A stretch of DNA of 64,000 bases from Lentilactobacillus kisonensis DSM 19906 = JCM 15041 (GCF_001434135.1 NZ_AZEB01000002.1:124001-188000); one strand, 5' to 3'; positions 36,704-45,914 are shown, numbered from the stretch's first letter. The notes: generated from the sequence alone by a model not told the origin. Numbers and translations are program-made.

Positions 36704-36785
36704 ATATTTGGCTTTTTAATCGACTATTGCCAACCATAGTTGAATCGTTTATTATTTATGTAGGAACTTTGAAAGGGTGTATGAT

Positions 36786-38342
36786 TTGGCAAACGTTGAC
36801 TTATCAAGCTTTGATAAGATTTTAGTGCTGGATTTTGGTAGTCAGTACAACCAACTGATTACAAGACGAATTCGTGATTTAGGCGTATATTCCGAACTGA
36901 AATCCCATGCATTGTCCGCAAATGAGATCAAAGCAATGAACCCCAAGGGAATTATTTTCTCCGGGGGTCCAAATAGTGTTTATGAAGATGGCGCGCTTAA
37001 GGTTGATCCAGACATCTTCAAGTTAGGAATTCCAATCCTGGGTATTTGCTATGGTATGCAGATCATGGCTTATACTCTGGATGGCGGTAAGGTTGAGAAG
37101 GCTGATGATTCAGAATACGGTCATGCTGATATTCAGATTACGTCCGATGATGCGACGTTGTTCAAGAATACACCGCGTGAGCAACCAGTATGGATGAGCC
37201 ATGGCGATTTAGTGACGCAAGTACCAGCTGGGTTTACAACGGTCGCAACGAGCCAGAATTGTCCAATTTCTGCAATGCAAGATGTTGATCGTAATTTCTA
37301 CGGGATTCAGTTTCATGCTGAAGTGCGGAACACGAAGTATGGTAATGAAATCTTGAAGAATTTTGCGTTCAACGTTTGTCACGCAGAAGCTAATTGGTCA
37401 ATGGACGATTTCATCGACTTGCAAATTCAACACATCAGAGAAACTGTCGGCGATAAAAAAGTATTGCTGGGCCTGTCTGGTGGGGTTGACTCAAGCGTTG
37501 TCGGTGTCTTGTTGCATAAAGCAATTGGCAAGCAGTTGACGAGTATCTTTGTTGACCATGGTTTATTACGAAAGAACGAAGCTGATCAGGTGATGGATAG
37601 CTTGGTTGGGAAGTTTGGCTTGAACATCATCAAGGTAGATGCCCAGGAGCGCTTTTTGTCTAAGTTAAAGGGTGTTACTGAGCCTGAAAAGAAACGAAAA
37701 ATCATTGGAAACGAATTCATTCAGGTCTTCAATGACGAAGCCCGTAAGTTGGATGGTATTGATTTCTTAGCTCAAGGCACGTTGTATACTGACGTCGTTG
37801 AAAGCGGGACGGATACGGCCCAGACGATCAAGTCTCATCATAACGTGGGTGGCTTGCCTAAAGACATGAAATTTAAGTTGATTGAGCCTTTAAACACCTT
37901 GTTTAAGGATGAAGCTAGAGCGATTGGTGAAAAGCTAGGGATGCCAGAGCAACTTGTTTGGCGACAACCATTCCCAGGCCCAGGTTTAGGAATTCGGGTA
38001 ATCGGCGAAGTAACGCCTGAAAAGCTGCGAATTGTTCGGGATAGTGATTGGGTCCTAAGGGATGAAATCGCTAAATCTGGCTTAGATCGTGATATTTGGC
38101 AGTATTTTACTGTTTTACCAGGCTTCAGAAGTGTTGGTGTTATGGGCGATGGGCGGACCTACGATTACACGATCGCGATTCGAGCCGTTAACTCAGTAGA
38201 TGGGATGACCGCTGACTTTGCTCGGATTCCATGGGATGTTCTTCAGAACGTTTCCACAAGAATTGTAAACGAAGTCGATGGTATTAACCGCGTTGTGTAT
38301 GACATTACGAGCAAGCCACCGGCAACGATTGAGTGGGAGTAG
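36786..38342 (+). CDS. guaA: GMP synthase (glutamine-hydrolysing)
   Basis: A 518-residue enzyme that converts XMP to GMP using glutamine. It has the class I glutamine amidotransferase domain (nucleophile in GICYGMQIM, His/Glu in GIQFHAEV), the ATP-pyrophosphatase domain ([14 protein letters not shown]) and the C-terminal dimerisation domain ([18 protein letters not shown] ... KPPATIEWE). The start is taken as TTG 36786 ([18 protein letters not shown]), because GAAAGGG lies 8 bases before it; the in-frame GTG at 36777 overlaps that binding site. A strong terminator lies about 120 bases downstream. Confidence 0.96.
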   Translation: MANVDLSSFDKILVLDFGSQYNQLITRRIRDLGVYSELKSHALSANEIKAMNPKGIIFSGGPNSVYEDGALKVDPDIFKLGIPILGICYGMQIMAYTLDGGKVEKADDSEYGHADIQITSDDATLFKNTPREQPVWMSHGDLVTQVPAGFTTVATSQNCPISAMQDVDRNFYGIQFHAEVRNTKYGNEILKNFAFNVCHAEANWSMDDFIDLQIQHIRETVGDKKVLLGLSGGVDSSVVGVLLHKAIGKQLTSIFVDHGLLRKNEADQVMDSLVGKFGLNIIKVDAQERFLSKLKGVTEPEKKRKIIGNEFIQVFNDEARKLDGIDFLAQGTLYTDVVESGTDTAQTIKSHHNVGGLPKDMKFKLIEPLNTLFKDEARAIGEKLGMPEQLVWRQPFPGPGLGIRVIGEVTPEKLRIVRDSDWVLRDEIAKSGLDRDIWQYFTVLPGFRSVGVMGDGRTYDYTIAIRAVNSVDGMTADFARIPWDVLQNVSTRIVNEVDGINRVVYDITSKPPATIEWE

Positions 38343-38462
38343 GCTAGACCAATTTTGCATTCCGACAGGTACTCATGAATACTTGAATAACATTGGTTTT
38401 ACAGCTTCCTAAATGAATTTCAAACGAACTAAATTGAATAGATTTAACCGCTTTGCGGGTAC

Positions 38463-38510
38463 AACCGCGGGTACAAAACTTTTTCTGGTTTTGTACCCGC
38501 GGTTTTTTAT
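38463..38510 (+). terminator. Strong intrinsic terminator after guaA
   Basis: AACCGCGGGTACAAAAC / GTTTTGTACCCGCGGTT (17-bp perfect stem, 8-base loop) followed by TTTT. A partial copy of one arm (GCGGGTACAACCGCGGGTAC) precedes it at 38455-38474. Confidence 0.92.
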
Positions 38511-38619
38511 AATGAATAAGTAAATGCGGAAGTGGCCTCGCTTTTCTCCTTTCTTGCCGTTGTGCGTGAAAAGGTATACATATTTACGCTCACTTTCTCA
38601 ATTAAAAATGGACGCTTTT

Positions 38620-38651
38620 TTGGCGAACTATGTTTAAACATAGTATATACT
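38620..38651 (+). promoter_or_regulatory. Putative mazEF promoter with palindromic operator
   Basis: A perfect 18-bp palindrome ACTATGTTTAAACATAGT (38627-38644) overlaps the spacer between a weak -35 (TTGGCG, 38620-38625) and a -10 TATACT (38646-38651), with a 20-bp spacer. It is a plausible autoregulatory operator for the MazE-like protein. Bases 38511-38619 and 38652-38747 hold nothing else recognised. Confidence 0.5.
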
Positions 38652-38747
38652 TTGAGTGTGGGGATGTGATAAGTCTCTATCGCTATCGGTTATTGATAAA
38701 CCGGTTATTCTGGAAGAATATTATAACAAAGGAATGAGAAAGGAGAC

Positions 38748-39020
38748 ATGAACAATTTGATAAAAAAAACGATTGATAAATGGGGTAATTCCCAAGGAAT
38801 CAGGATTCCTAAAGATATGCTCAGCAAAATTGGAATTGATAATCCGGTTGGTCAAACTGTGGAAATTGATGTAAAAGGAAACAGCTTGACTATCCAGAAA
38901 AAAGACAGTCGTTCAGCTTTGCAAAAACGTTTTGAAAACTTTGATGTCGAAAAATATTTTAAGGAAAATGGTTCACGTGAGGTTGATTGGGGTAAACCAG
39001 TTGGTAAGGAAGTCTTTTAA
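38748..39020 (+). CDS. mazE: MazE-like antitoxin (AbrB fold)
   Basis: A 90-residue antitoxin. The N-terminal half has the swapped-hairpin AbrB/MazE DNA-binding pattern (KWGNSQGIRIPKDMLSKIGI, about 12-31; VEIDVKGNSLTIQKK). The C-terminal half (FENFDVEKYFKENGSREVDWGKPVGKEVF) is the extended, charged part expected to wrap around the toxin. AGGAGAC precedes the ATG. It is followed by a MazF-like toxin gene after 70 bases and preceded by a palindromic operator, as expected for an autoregulated type II toxin-antitoxin pair. Confidence 0.9.
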   Translation: MNNLIKKTIDKWGNSQGIRIPKDMLSKIGIDNPVGQTVEIDVKGNSLTIQKKDSRSALQKRFENFDVEKYFKENGSREVDWGKPVGKEVF

Positions 39021-39090
39021 ACGTTATCATTACCTAACCTTGGCAAAGAGCCGTGGTTATGCAAAATAAATAGGTGTAGGAGACTGTTGT

Positions 39091-39471
39091 ATGAAAGACC
39101 TTAATCAACATATTTTTGATAAAGAGAAAGGCGATAAAGAGTGGTATGACCAGGGAAGTGTTGTTTGGTGCGATTTTGACCCTACGAAAGGACATGAACA
39201 GCAGAAAGGAAGACTGGCTGTCGTTGTTTCTAGTCGTGCATTCTATTTGCTTACGCGAATGATAAAGGTAGTTGCTATTTCATCTTCTGAATCTCAAAAG
39301 GATTTTCCAATTAATGTTGCATTACCAATTGGGATGCAAGTGAAAGGGTATGTTTTAACGGATCAAGAAAGATCTATTGATCCAAGTAATCGAAATATTA
39401 GTTTTATCGAACGCTGTCCCGATGAAGTTCTTAAAGAAATTTTGAAGTTTGTGCTAATGACTTATGAATAA
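39091..39471 (+). CDS. mazF: MazF/PemK-like toxin, endoribonuclease
   Basis: A 126-residue toxin of the PemK/MazF family that cleaves mRNA. The N-terminus has the conserved GSVVWCDFDPTKGHEQQKGRLAVVVSS segment (about 22-48) and later KGYVLTDQERSIDPSNR, matching the MazF beta-barrel core. A short N-terminal extension of about 20 residues (MKDLNQHIFDKEKGDKEWYD) precedes it. GTAGGAGACTGTTGT precedes the ATG. The 70-base gap from mazE is larger than in most mazEF pairs; a second ribosome binding site supports separate initiation. Confidence 0.9.
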   Translation: MKDLNQHIFDKEKGDKEWYDQGSVVWCDFDPTKGHEQQKGRLAVVVSSRAFYLLTRMIKVVAISSSESQKDFPINVALPIGMQVKGYVLTDQERSIDPSNRNISFIERCPDEVLKEILKFVLMTYE

Positions 39472-39518
39472 TAAAAAAACCAATAGCCGATAGCCTAGGT
39501 GACTAAGCATATATGTAT

Positions 39519-39571
39519 TAAATGCCCCGTGCACTTTGATTTGACGACTAAAGTGTGTAGGGTATTTTTTA
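39519..39571 (+). terminator. Intrinsic terminator after mazEF
   Basis: AAATGCCC...CACTTT / AAAGTG...GGGTATTTTTT, 48 bases after the toxin stop codon. Confidence 0.75.
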
Positions 39572-39697
39572 TGCTTCAAGAGGCTTATATGCTCTGCCTT
39601 TTCAAATTGTTCTCCGATTTAAAAACTACCTAATAATTCCACAATTTGAATCAAACGTGATCTCCAACAGGCCAAAATCCTGAATATAACGATAATG

Positions 39698-40126
39698 TTA
39701 TGCTCGTTTAAAAATAACTGCGCCGAAGTTTGAATTGCCGGTATAATTGCCCTTTAAATGCCAGAAGTGTTTATGTACCAGCCAAATGGTATTTTTTGAA
39801 CGCAGTTGTATTTTTACGGGATACTTTTTGCCATGGTTGATGGTCCTAAAATTTGCGTAGTATGTACGTGAGTTGGTCTTTCTTAGATTGTAAAAGCGCC
39901 AAACTTGAGTTCCTAAATACTTATCACGAACAGTTGCGGTGCGGTTGGTGAACGTTGTTTTGTCGTGGTATCCGCCTTGAGTTCCATCTGTAGTCCTAAT
40001 CCATACGTGACTTCTAATATAATGTGAAAATGTCGCTGCCTGACCGTTAACAGGTTTTGAAACTCCTGATACCATACCTAATGCTAGAGCGGTTGTGCCG
40101 ATTAAAAGTGAATTTTTTAAGGTCAT
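39698..40126 (-). CDS. Small secreted protein of unknown function
   Basis: A 142-residue exported protein. The signal peptide MTLKNSLLIGTTALALGMVSGVSKPVNGQAA has a likely cleavage after GQA or QAA. The mature part is basic and rich in Tyr, Arg and His (HVWIRTTDGTQGGYHDKTTFTNRTATVRDKYLGTQVWRF), with no cysteines and no anchor. GGAGGAAATC precedes the ATG. The next gene on the same strand is of similar design, so the two may form a small family of secreted peptides. Function unknown. Confidence 0.68.
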   Translation of the reverse strand: MTLKNSLLIGTTALALGMVSGVSKPVNGQAATFSHYIRSHVWIRTTDGTQGGYHDKTTFTNRTATVRDKYLGTQVWRFYNLRKTNSRTYYANFRTINHGKKYPVKIQLRSKNTIWLVHKHFWHLKGNYTGNSNFGAVIFKRA

Positions 40127-40213
40127 GATTTCCTCCGAAGTTAAAAAGTAGTGTTACGTAATTATTTTCTCAGTATTCAAACGTTATAGTGTAAATTAGA
40201 AAGACGATTTAGC

Positions 40214-40618
40214 TTATCCAGTGACGCCATGGTCAGCATACCAATAATAGTGACTTTTACTTACTTTATTCATTACATTAGCGTTTCCGATGCGAATCTT
40301 ATAGTGTGAAATATGTTTAATTTTGTAAGTAATATTTATTCTATTCGGCATTTTGATATATGTGTGAATCCTATAATAATGTCCCTGTCTAGACACACTG
40401 GTGACTGTATACCTATAAGCGTCGGCTTGGGGAAGTCCATAAACAATTCGATGACCGGTTAACATGGCAATATGCCCGTGACTAATGTAGTATCCGCGAA
40501 TACTTGTCGGGATTGTGCGATATGTGCTATAAGCTTGTGCGTTTATGATTCCAGATACCATTGCTTCTCCGAATGATAAGGTAGCAATTCCTAATATTAA
40601 TGACCCTTTAATTTTCAT
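40214..40618 (-). CDS. Small secreted protein of unknown function, similar design
   Basis: A 134-residue exported protein with signal peptide MKIKGSLILGIATLSFGEAMVSGIINAQA. The mature part is rich in Tyr, His and Ile (YYISHGHIAMLTGHRIVYGLP; YYRIHTYIKMPNRINITYKIKHISHYKIRIG), is basic and contains no cysteine. GGAGGATATT precedes the ATG. The signal-peptide style and terminal Tyr/His-rich pattern resemble the 142-residue protein downstream, but identity in the mature part is not obvious. No family recognised. Confidence 0.65.
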   Translation of the reverse strand: MKIKGSLILGIATLSFGEAMVSGIINAQAYSTYRTIPTSIRGYYISHGHIAMLTGHRIVYGLPQADAYRYTVTSVSRQGHYYRIHTYIKMPNRINITYKIKHISHYKIRIGNANVMNKVSKSHYYWYADHGVTG

Positions 40619-40723
40619 AATATCCTCCTAATTTTAAATTTGATAGAACCATTGGACAAATCGTTAAGCTAAACGACATTGTTTTAATTTCTAAGTTCAG
40701 GTTGAAGCGCACACCATTAGAAT

Positions 40724-41866
40724 TCACGGCCTAGCATACTCATTTCCCCGTAACGCCCGAGTAGCACCACTCACTTCTGCCTTTGACTGGTTCATATATT
40801 GGTAATTGCCAGGGTTAATAACTTCTGAATAGAATTTATCGCTGTCGGATACAAAAACCATGCCTGCTCCCGCAACGGTCCATTGACCCTGTTTCGTAGT
40901 TGAGTTGCTGGTTCGGTTAACGGTTGAATGGCTTCGATGAGTATCCCCATCACTAGTCGAATGACGATAGGCAGCAGGTGAGTGGTGGGTGATTGGTTTA
41001 GCATTACTTGTCCCGGTTTCATAGTTAATCTTGATACCTTCAACTGAATTAAGCACCACAATTTCCGTATTGATGGCATCATCGGACGACTTGATATTAA
41101 CGACCGAACCGCGGGGGATTGTTTCGGCTCCCTTATAAAGCGGGATGGTCTCGTAGTCAATTGTATGCCGGGTGCCGGGATGATCTTCCCAGTAATCTTC
41201 AGCGGTTTCTTCGGCATAACGCATACCGCCATCTTGGTTAGCTCCTACATTTTGTGGTCGGGTGCCAGTAGTGAAATTATATTCAGAGGTATACGATTTC
41301 GCCCCTAGCAAGCTGTCCGCAATTGAATGGCTTCGGTTGAACAAATAACCATGGTAGGTGCGGTCAGTCAAGCTGTAATGAATGGCGACTTCTGGGTTAT
41401 CCGCAGGCCAAGAAGGTGGCGCAAGTGGATCGCCTTGACGCGACCCTTCAGACGATTGGTATTCTGAATAAGTTAAGACGGCTCGAGCGGTTGCGGACCG
41501 CCCCTGACGATCACTAGCAAAATGATAATTGCCAGCTTTGAGATGATGAAATCCGGAAAGCTTTGCGTGACCATTGACATAATAATAGTTATGGGTTGGC
41601 CCCGCGGATTCGTGATTGGTATAGTAGACAAGTTTGCTTAAAATGGTGCGGTTTTGGTGCTTTGTAGCCCCGGACTTATGAGCGACTCCTTTTTTGTTCG
41701 GTTGTAATGACGCCGTACTAGATTTTTTATACTGGCTAGTGTTACTTGACGCCGTCTTTTGTGAGTCACTCTGTGTGGTTTTGTGATCACCATCATTTCT
41801 ACATGCTGCCAAACTTAACGTTGTCAGCAATGTGAGCCCAATGGTTGCTACTTTTCTGAATTTCAT
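40724..41866 (-). CDS. Lipoprotein DNA/RNA non-specific endonuclease (EndA/DNA-entry nuclease-like)
   Basis: A 380-residue surface nuclease. The signal peptide has the lipobox LAAC with Cys22, followed by a Ser/Thr/Lys-rich linker to about residue 65. The nuclease core (about 75-285) contains DRTYHGYLFNRSHSIADSLLG, with the putative general base His180 in an RSH variant of the usual RGH, and FTTGTRPQNVGANQDGGMRYAEE, with metal-binding Asn210; PLYKG and a final INYETGT follow, as in streptococcal and lactobacillar DNA-entry nucleases. A His/Ser-rich linker and a short C-terminal module follow. ATG 41866 has GGGGGAAACC upstream. Probable roles are degradation of extracellular DNA or competence; this is inference. 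Confidence 0.82.
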   Translation of the reverse strand: MKFRKVATIGLTLLTTLSLAACRNDGDHKTTQSDSQKTASSNTSQYKKSSTASLQPNKKGVAHKSGATKHQNRTILSKLVYYTNHESAGPTHNYYYVNGHAKLSGFHHLKAGNYHFASDRQGRSATARAVLTYSEYQSSEGSRQGDPLAPPSWPADNPEVAIHYSLTDRTYHGYLFNRSHSIADSLLGAKSYTSEYNFTTGTRPQNVGANQDGGMRYAEETAEDYWEDHPGTRHTIDYETIPLYKGAETIPRGSVVNIKSSDDAINTEIVVLNSVEGIKINYETGTSNAKPITHHSPAAYRHSTSDGDTHRSHSTVNRTSNSTTKQGQWTVAGAGMVFVSDSDKFYSEVINPGNYQYMNQSKAEVSGATRALRGNEYARP

Positions 41867-42022
41867 GGTTTCCCCCAAGTGCTATTATGACTTAATTATT
41901 GACTAATATGTACTAAACGTGGATCAGCGACTCCCTTATTCAAATCTATCACGCCATAAGAAGAATTCAATAGAAATTGTTAATAATGGGCCCTAAGTTA
42001 GGATTAAATCGTTATATTTAAA

Positions 42023-42143
42023 AGTGAGCGGAGCAAAGCGATTAGAAGTCGGTGCATAAGTGTCCTCGGGTGGGAATTCCGGGTTTTGGAATTTTCACTC
42101 GAGGTGCTTATGTGCAGACTTCTGCTTTGTGCAGCTGTCCTAA
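42023..42143 (+). repeat. Palindromic intergenic repeat, type 1
   Basis: Full-length copy. Arms are GCAAAGC / GCTTTGT and GAAGTCGG / CAGACTTC; the stem is CCTCGGGTGGGAATTCC / GGAATTTTCACTCGAGG with G-T pairs; ends are AGTGAGCGG and AGCTGTCCTAA. Unlike most copies, its left end is about 157 bp from the nearest gene start. Confidence 0.9.
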
Positions 42144-42271
42144 AAAAGTTGATAAAATAATTCGTCGTAGTTTAAGCAGCTGCTAAGATCTGTTTCCTTT
42201 TCAAATACGCACTGCATCTAGATAGTAATGATGTTAGAATAAAACTCATACATAAATCCTGGGGTGTAAAA

Positions 42272-43135
42272 ATGAAATCGATTATTAGCTATTGGCAACG
42301 GTTAAATATTAAAGCAACCGAGCTGATTGGTGTTGCTTTTGGGGCATTTATCTACTCAATAACGTACAATTACTTATTGCTGCCATCGCATCTTGGTGAA
42401 GGCGGGGCGATGGGGGTCACCGCATTACTCTATTACGCTTTTGGGGTGCCGTCATATCTATCCAATCTCCTTATCAACGCTGCTCTCATTGCAGTTGGCT
42501 ACCGATTGTTTGAAAAGAAGACGACCTACCTGACGATATGGGCAATTGCTTGGATGACACTCTTTCTAAAAATACCAGTGTTTTATTCCTATCATACTCA
42601 TGAACTCATTGTGCCAACCCTTCTGGCAGGGGCACTGACGGGAATTTCGATTGGGTTGATTTTCCGGTACAATGGTACGATTGCCGGCGATACCATTATT
42701 GGTAAGCTGCTCAACTACCTTTTCGGTATCTCGATTGGTACCGGTAGCTTGTTCTTCGATTTATTCATCGTCATTCCGTTCATTATGATTATTGGATTTA
42801 CCAATACCGTGTTGACAATCATTTACTTGTACGTCTACTCAATTTTTACCAACCAGTTTCTAGCAAACGTCGGCGCAAGAAAAGCGGTTCTGATTGTGTC
42901 ACCAAAGTATCAGCAGATTGCCACGACGGTTTCAAAAGAGCTCAATCAAGAGATCACCATTTTTAACGGGACGGGCTTCTACAGTAATGCCGACCAACAC
43001 ATGCTCTACATGATTGCTAGTCCCAGGCGGGTCACCAAGATTGTGCCAATTATTGAACGTGAAGATAAGAATGCACTTATTGTTGTGGAGAATATTCGGA
43101 GTGCCCGTGGGTTGAATATGCGGCGGATTCTTTGA
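42272..43135 (+). CDS. YitT family membrane protein
   Basis: A 287-residue protein of the YitT/DUF161 family with five or six membrane segments (GVAFGAFIYSITYNYLLLPSHLGEGGAMGVTALLYY at the start, GLIFRYNGTIAGDTIIGKLLNY in the middle) and a soluble C-terminal DUF2179-like domain (about 210-285, RKAVLIVSPKYQQIATTVSKELNQEITIFNGTGFYS). The C-terminal domain may bind a small ligand. GGGGTGTAAAA precedes the ATG. It is monocistronic. The transported compound is unknown for the family. Confidence 0.88.
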   Translation: MKSIISYWQRLNIKATELIGVAFGAFIYSITYNYLLLPSHLGEGGAMGVTALLYYAFGVPSYLSNLLINAALIAVGYRLFEKKTTYLTIWAIAWMTLFLKIPVFYSYHTHELIVPTLLAGALTGISIGLIFRYNGTIAGDTIIGKLLNYLFGISIGTGSLFFDLFIVIPFIMIIGFTNTVLTIIYLYVYSIFTNQFLANVGARKAVLIVSPKYQQIATTVSKELNQEITIFNGTGFYSNADQHMLYMIASPRRVTKIVPIIEREDKNALIVVENIRSARGLNMRRIL

Positions 43136-43327
43136 ATTTATTGATGCCTGACGTAACTGCTTATATTCTTGCAGGCCAAGTCTTAACAAATTGATGATCA
43201 TATCTTTGGAGCTAAGAGTAGATCCTGGCTCTTTTTTGTAGGATAGTATTATTATTATATTTTAATAACGGCATTTAACCGTCGGAAAAGTTAGCGGTGC
43301 TGGGCAGCAACACCTAAAAATAATTTG

Positions 43328-43379
43328 TTGACAATAATCCAACAGAGTTGCATAATGAATCTGTTTCATAGAGAAACAG
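43328..43379 (+). promoter_or_regulatory. Promoter and palindromic operator of the marR-efflux operon
   Basis: TTGACA (43328-43333), 17 bp, CATAAT (43351-43356) is an excellent promoter. A palindrome CTGTTTC-ATAGA-GAAACAG (43361-43379) follows directly and covers the transcription start, as expected for repression by the MarR protein encoded next. Confidence 0.8.
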
Positions 43380-43400
43380 AAAAGGGCAGGTGTCTCAATT

Positions 43401-43871
43401 TTGGAACAAGAAGAATTAGCTCAAAAAGTGATTCGGCCATTTAAGCGGATTGCCAGGTTATATAGTGAATTGGATCAGACAACCAGCAATTATGGTACCG
43501 ATGTTCCCTTATTTCCACCAGAAATTCATGCCATTACGGCGATTGGCAATCATCCCGGGACCAGTCTAACCGAATTGACGCAGTATCTGGATGTCACAAA
43601 GGGGACCACCACGAAGCTGGTTCAAAAATTGGTCAAGAAGGGAATGGTCATTAAGCAGTTTGCTCCGAATTCGGAGAATCAATTATCACTTGAATTAACG
43701 AAAAAGGGGCAAATTGCTGATCAGCATCATCAAGAATACGATGCTTACCTCGATCAGCAATTGATCGCCATTTATCAGCAAGTGCCAGATGCACTACTTC
43801 CTTATCTTGAAACCATTAGTAGCCAGTCAGAAGCGTTCTTTAAAAAAATGATTGCTGAGCGCCAAAAATAA
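43401..43871 (+). CDS. MarR family transcriptional regulator
   Basis: A 156-residue winged-helix regulator. The DNA-binding part is LFPPEIHAITAIGNHPGTSLTELTQYLDVTKGTTTKLVQKLVKKGMVIK (about 38-86), followed by the wing and a C-terminal dimerisation helix. The start is TTG 43401; GGCAGG lies 10 bases upstream and no better codon is available. It precedes a DHA2 efflux gene. Palindromic GTTTC/GAAAC sites lie both before it and between the two genes, so it most likely represses the pair until a toxic compound binds. Confidence 0.9.
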   Translation: MEQEELAQKVIRPFKRIARLYSELDQTTSNYGTDVPLFPPEIHAITAIGNHPGTSLTELTQYLDVTKGTTTKLVQKLVKKGMVIKQFAPNSENQLSLELTKKGQIADQHHQEYDAYLDQQLIAIYQQVPDALLPYLETISSQSEAFFKKMIAERQK

Positions 43872-43885
43872 TTTTTTGCTTTTAT

Positions 43886-43917
43886 GTTTCACTATGAAAC
43901 TGATTCATATAGAAACC
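43886..43917 (+). promoter_or_regulatory. Additional MarR-type operator sites before the efflux gene
   Basis: GTTTC-ACTAT-GAAAC (43886-43900) repeats the core of the upstream operator. A degenerate second half-site pair, TTCATATAGAAAC (43904-43916), follows. They lie just upstream of the efflux gene's ribosome binding site. Confidence 0.6.
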
Positions 43918-43951
43918 AATTTAGATAAAAACCAACAAAGGAGACCTTTTT

Positions 43952-45733
43952 ATGGATGCGAAGTGGCAAAAAGCGGGTGGGCTAGTCGCACTTTGTTTAA
44001 TCATGTTTGTGGTCACATTAGACACGACGATTACTAACATTGCGCTACCTGATATTACCCGCAGCTTTTCAACAACGCTGGATACCAGCAATTGGATTAG
44101 TACCGTTTACGTGCTTATTCTTTCAGTCCTGATGATTCCAATGGCAAAAATTACTGACCAATTGGGACGCAAGAGGCTCATGGTGATTGGGTTAATCCTA
44201 TTTGGAATTGGTTCTTTAGCTTGTGGATTGGCAAAGTCAATTGGCATGTTGATTGCCATGCGAACCGTTCAAGGGCTGAGTGGTGCGATTGTCACGCCAA
44301 TTATTGTGCCTTTGTCAGTTGATTTATTTGGGAGAGCAAAAGCCAATCAAATTGTTGGTGTCATTGGGGCAGCTGCCGCAGTTGCTGCTGCCGCTGGGCC
44401 CCCGATTGGTGGGTTACTAATCCATTTGTGGTCATGGCATGAAATTTTTTTCGTTAACGTACCGATTGTATTGCTGACACTGGGACTAGTCGCAATTTGT
44501 TTTCATGAGTCTTATGATACGACCATTTCAAAATCGATTGATTATATCGGGATTGTTCTGCTTAGTAGCGGTCTTTTCTTTGTGACGTTCGTATTGTTAA
44601 AGGGATATGATTATGGCTGGCAGTCTTTGAGGATCACCATGATGAGTGGTAGCGCGGTCGTTCTGTTAGGATTATTTGTGATCTTAGATTTACGACGCCA
44701 AGAACCGTTGATTGAGTTTCGATTATTCAGAGATTTGACATTTCTATCCTCAACGCTTATTTATTTCACGTGTGGTTTTGCGGTGGTTATTTCGAGCGTT
44801 GTGTTTAATTTCTTTTTGGAAAATGTTCGCAATTTCGGTCCACTTCACGCGGGATACATCATCATGTTTAGTTCCCTTACGGTCGTCATTTCATTACCAG
44901 TTGGTAGTCAATTGGGTCAGAAATTAGATTATCGTTGGTCAAATGTGACGGGGGTTCTTTTAATGACAATCGGCGGTTTGTTATTGACCCAACTCACTTA
45001 TCAGGTTACGGGGTTCACGATGATGGTGAATATGGCCATTATTGGTCTTGGGTTTGGCTTTGCGAGTTTGTCACTTGTTTCGGCGGTTCAATATATTCCA
45101 GTTGAGAAAGCAGGAATTGCGTCAGGGATGATCAACGCGGCTCGTCAATTAGGCACTTGTCTGGGAATTGCAATGCTAGTTGGTGTTTTGAATCATAACG
45201 TGGCAAATGCAAAAACGGCGATTAAAGCGAGTGCTTACCAAAATGTGCGGGAAAGTCAGGTGTCACCAAACGTTCGCACAGCGCTCGACAAAGTTATCCA
45301 CCATGATACAGCTGCTAATCACGCTAAAGCGACTTTAGCAGCAAAAAGCCTTTCAAATGTTCCTAAACCAATCAGAACGTCTGAGCTAAGCCAACTTTAT
45401 GTGGGAGCCAGCAAACTTAGTCAGGCTAACGAAAAGATGACAGGCAGCTTGAAAAAATTACGGGAAGATACGGAACGATTGCCAGCATTTTCTCAGGCGG
45501 CAGTGCCGATAATTAAAGGCAGCCAGATCTTAACCGCCAAACAAAAGGAGTTAAAGCAAGGGATTAGCCTAGTTGCTCAAGCGGCGACAATTAAACAAGT
45601 TCAAAATAAAATTGTGACCAAAAAGCATTCTGAATTAACTAAGGCGTTTACCAAGACATTTTGGGTTGCCTTCATCTGTTTAGCTTTGATGTGTCCAGTG
45701 GCTTTTTGGACGGATCGACCAAACAACAAATAA
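43952..45733 (+). CDS. DHA2 family (14-segment) MFS multidrug efflux transporter
   Basis: A 593-residue drug/proton antiporter. Motifs are LDTTITNIALPDITRSF (motif D1), TDQLGRKRLMVIGL (motif A) and LIAMRTVQGLSGAIVTPIIVPLSVDLF (motifs B/C region). Between the last two membrane segments lies an unusually long hydrophilic stretch of about 170 residues (NHNVANAKTAIKAS ... NKIVTKKHSELTKAF), predicted outside the cell and rich in Lys, Ser and Ala helices. AAAGGAGACCTTTTT precedes the ATG. It is regulated by the MarR gene in front. The substrate is unknown. Confidence 0.88.
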   Translation: MDAKWQKAGGLVALCLIMFVVTLDTTITNIALPDITRSFSTTLDTSNWISTVYVLILSVLMIPMAKITDQLGRKRLMVIGLILFGIGSLACGLAKSIGMLIAMRTVQGLSGAIVTPIIVPLSVDLFGRAKANQIVGVIGAAAAVAAAAGPPIGGLLIHLWSWHEIFFVNVPIVLLTLGLVAICFHESYDTTISKSIDYIGIVLLSSGLFFVTFVLLKGYDYGWQSLRITMMSGSAVVLLGLFVILDLRRQEPLIEFRLFRDLTFLSSTLIYFTCGFAVVISSVVFNFFLENVRNFGPLHAGYIIMFSSLTVVISLPVGSQLGQKLDYRWSNVTGVLLMTIGGLLLTQLTYQVTGFTMMVNMAIIGLGFGFASLSLVSAVQYIPVEKAGIASGMINAARQLGTCLGIAMLVGVLNHNVANAKTAIKASAYQNVRESQVSPNVRTALDKVIHHDTAANHAKATLAAKSLSNVPKPIRTSELSQLYVGASKLSQANEKMTGSLKKLREDTERLPAFSQAAVPIIKGSQILTAKQKELKQGISLVAQAATIKQVQNKIVTKKHSELTKAFTKTFWVAFICLALMCPVAFWTDRPNNK

Positions 45734-45736
45734 TAG

Positions 45737-45874
45737 ATGGATAAGACTATTATTGATAACTCCCTCTATGTTAAGATTGCGAGACAAGAAAATAAAAACA
45801 ATCTTCTGCATGAGCTATTGTTAGAAAATCGGCTCGTCCTAAGAGAATATAGCATTGCAGATATATCAGACTGA
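45737..45874 (+). CDS. Possible small ORF or gene remnant
   Basis: A 45-codon open frame (MDKTIIDNSLYVKIARQENK ... ending YSIADISD) directly after the efflux gene. It has no convincing ribosome binding site. The amino-acid pattern is protein-like and codon use is AT-rich, so it may be the leftover end of an accessory gene at the border of the AbiE island rather than a functional gene. Confidence 0.25.
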   Translation: MDKTIIDNSLYVKIARQENKNNLLHELLLENRLVLREYSIADISD

Positions 45875-45914
45875 GTATGGAAAGCAGAATAGTCAATAAA
45901 TCGAAAAATAGTTT

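Noticed and set aside
36777-36785. GTG 36777 as guaA start
   Set aside because: It overlaps the AAAGGG ribosome binding site. TTG 36786 has correct spacing and matches the usual GuaA N-terminus.
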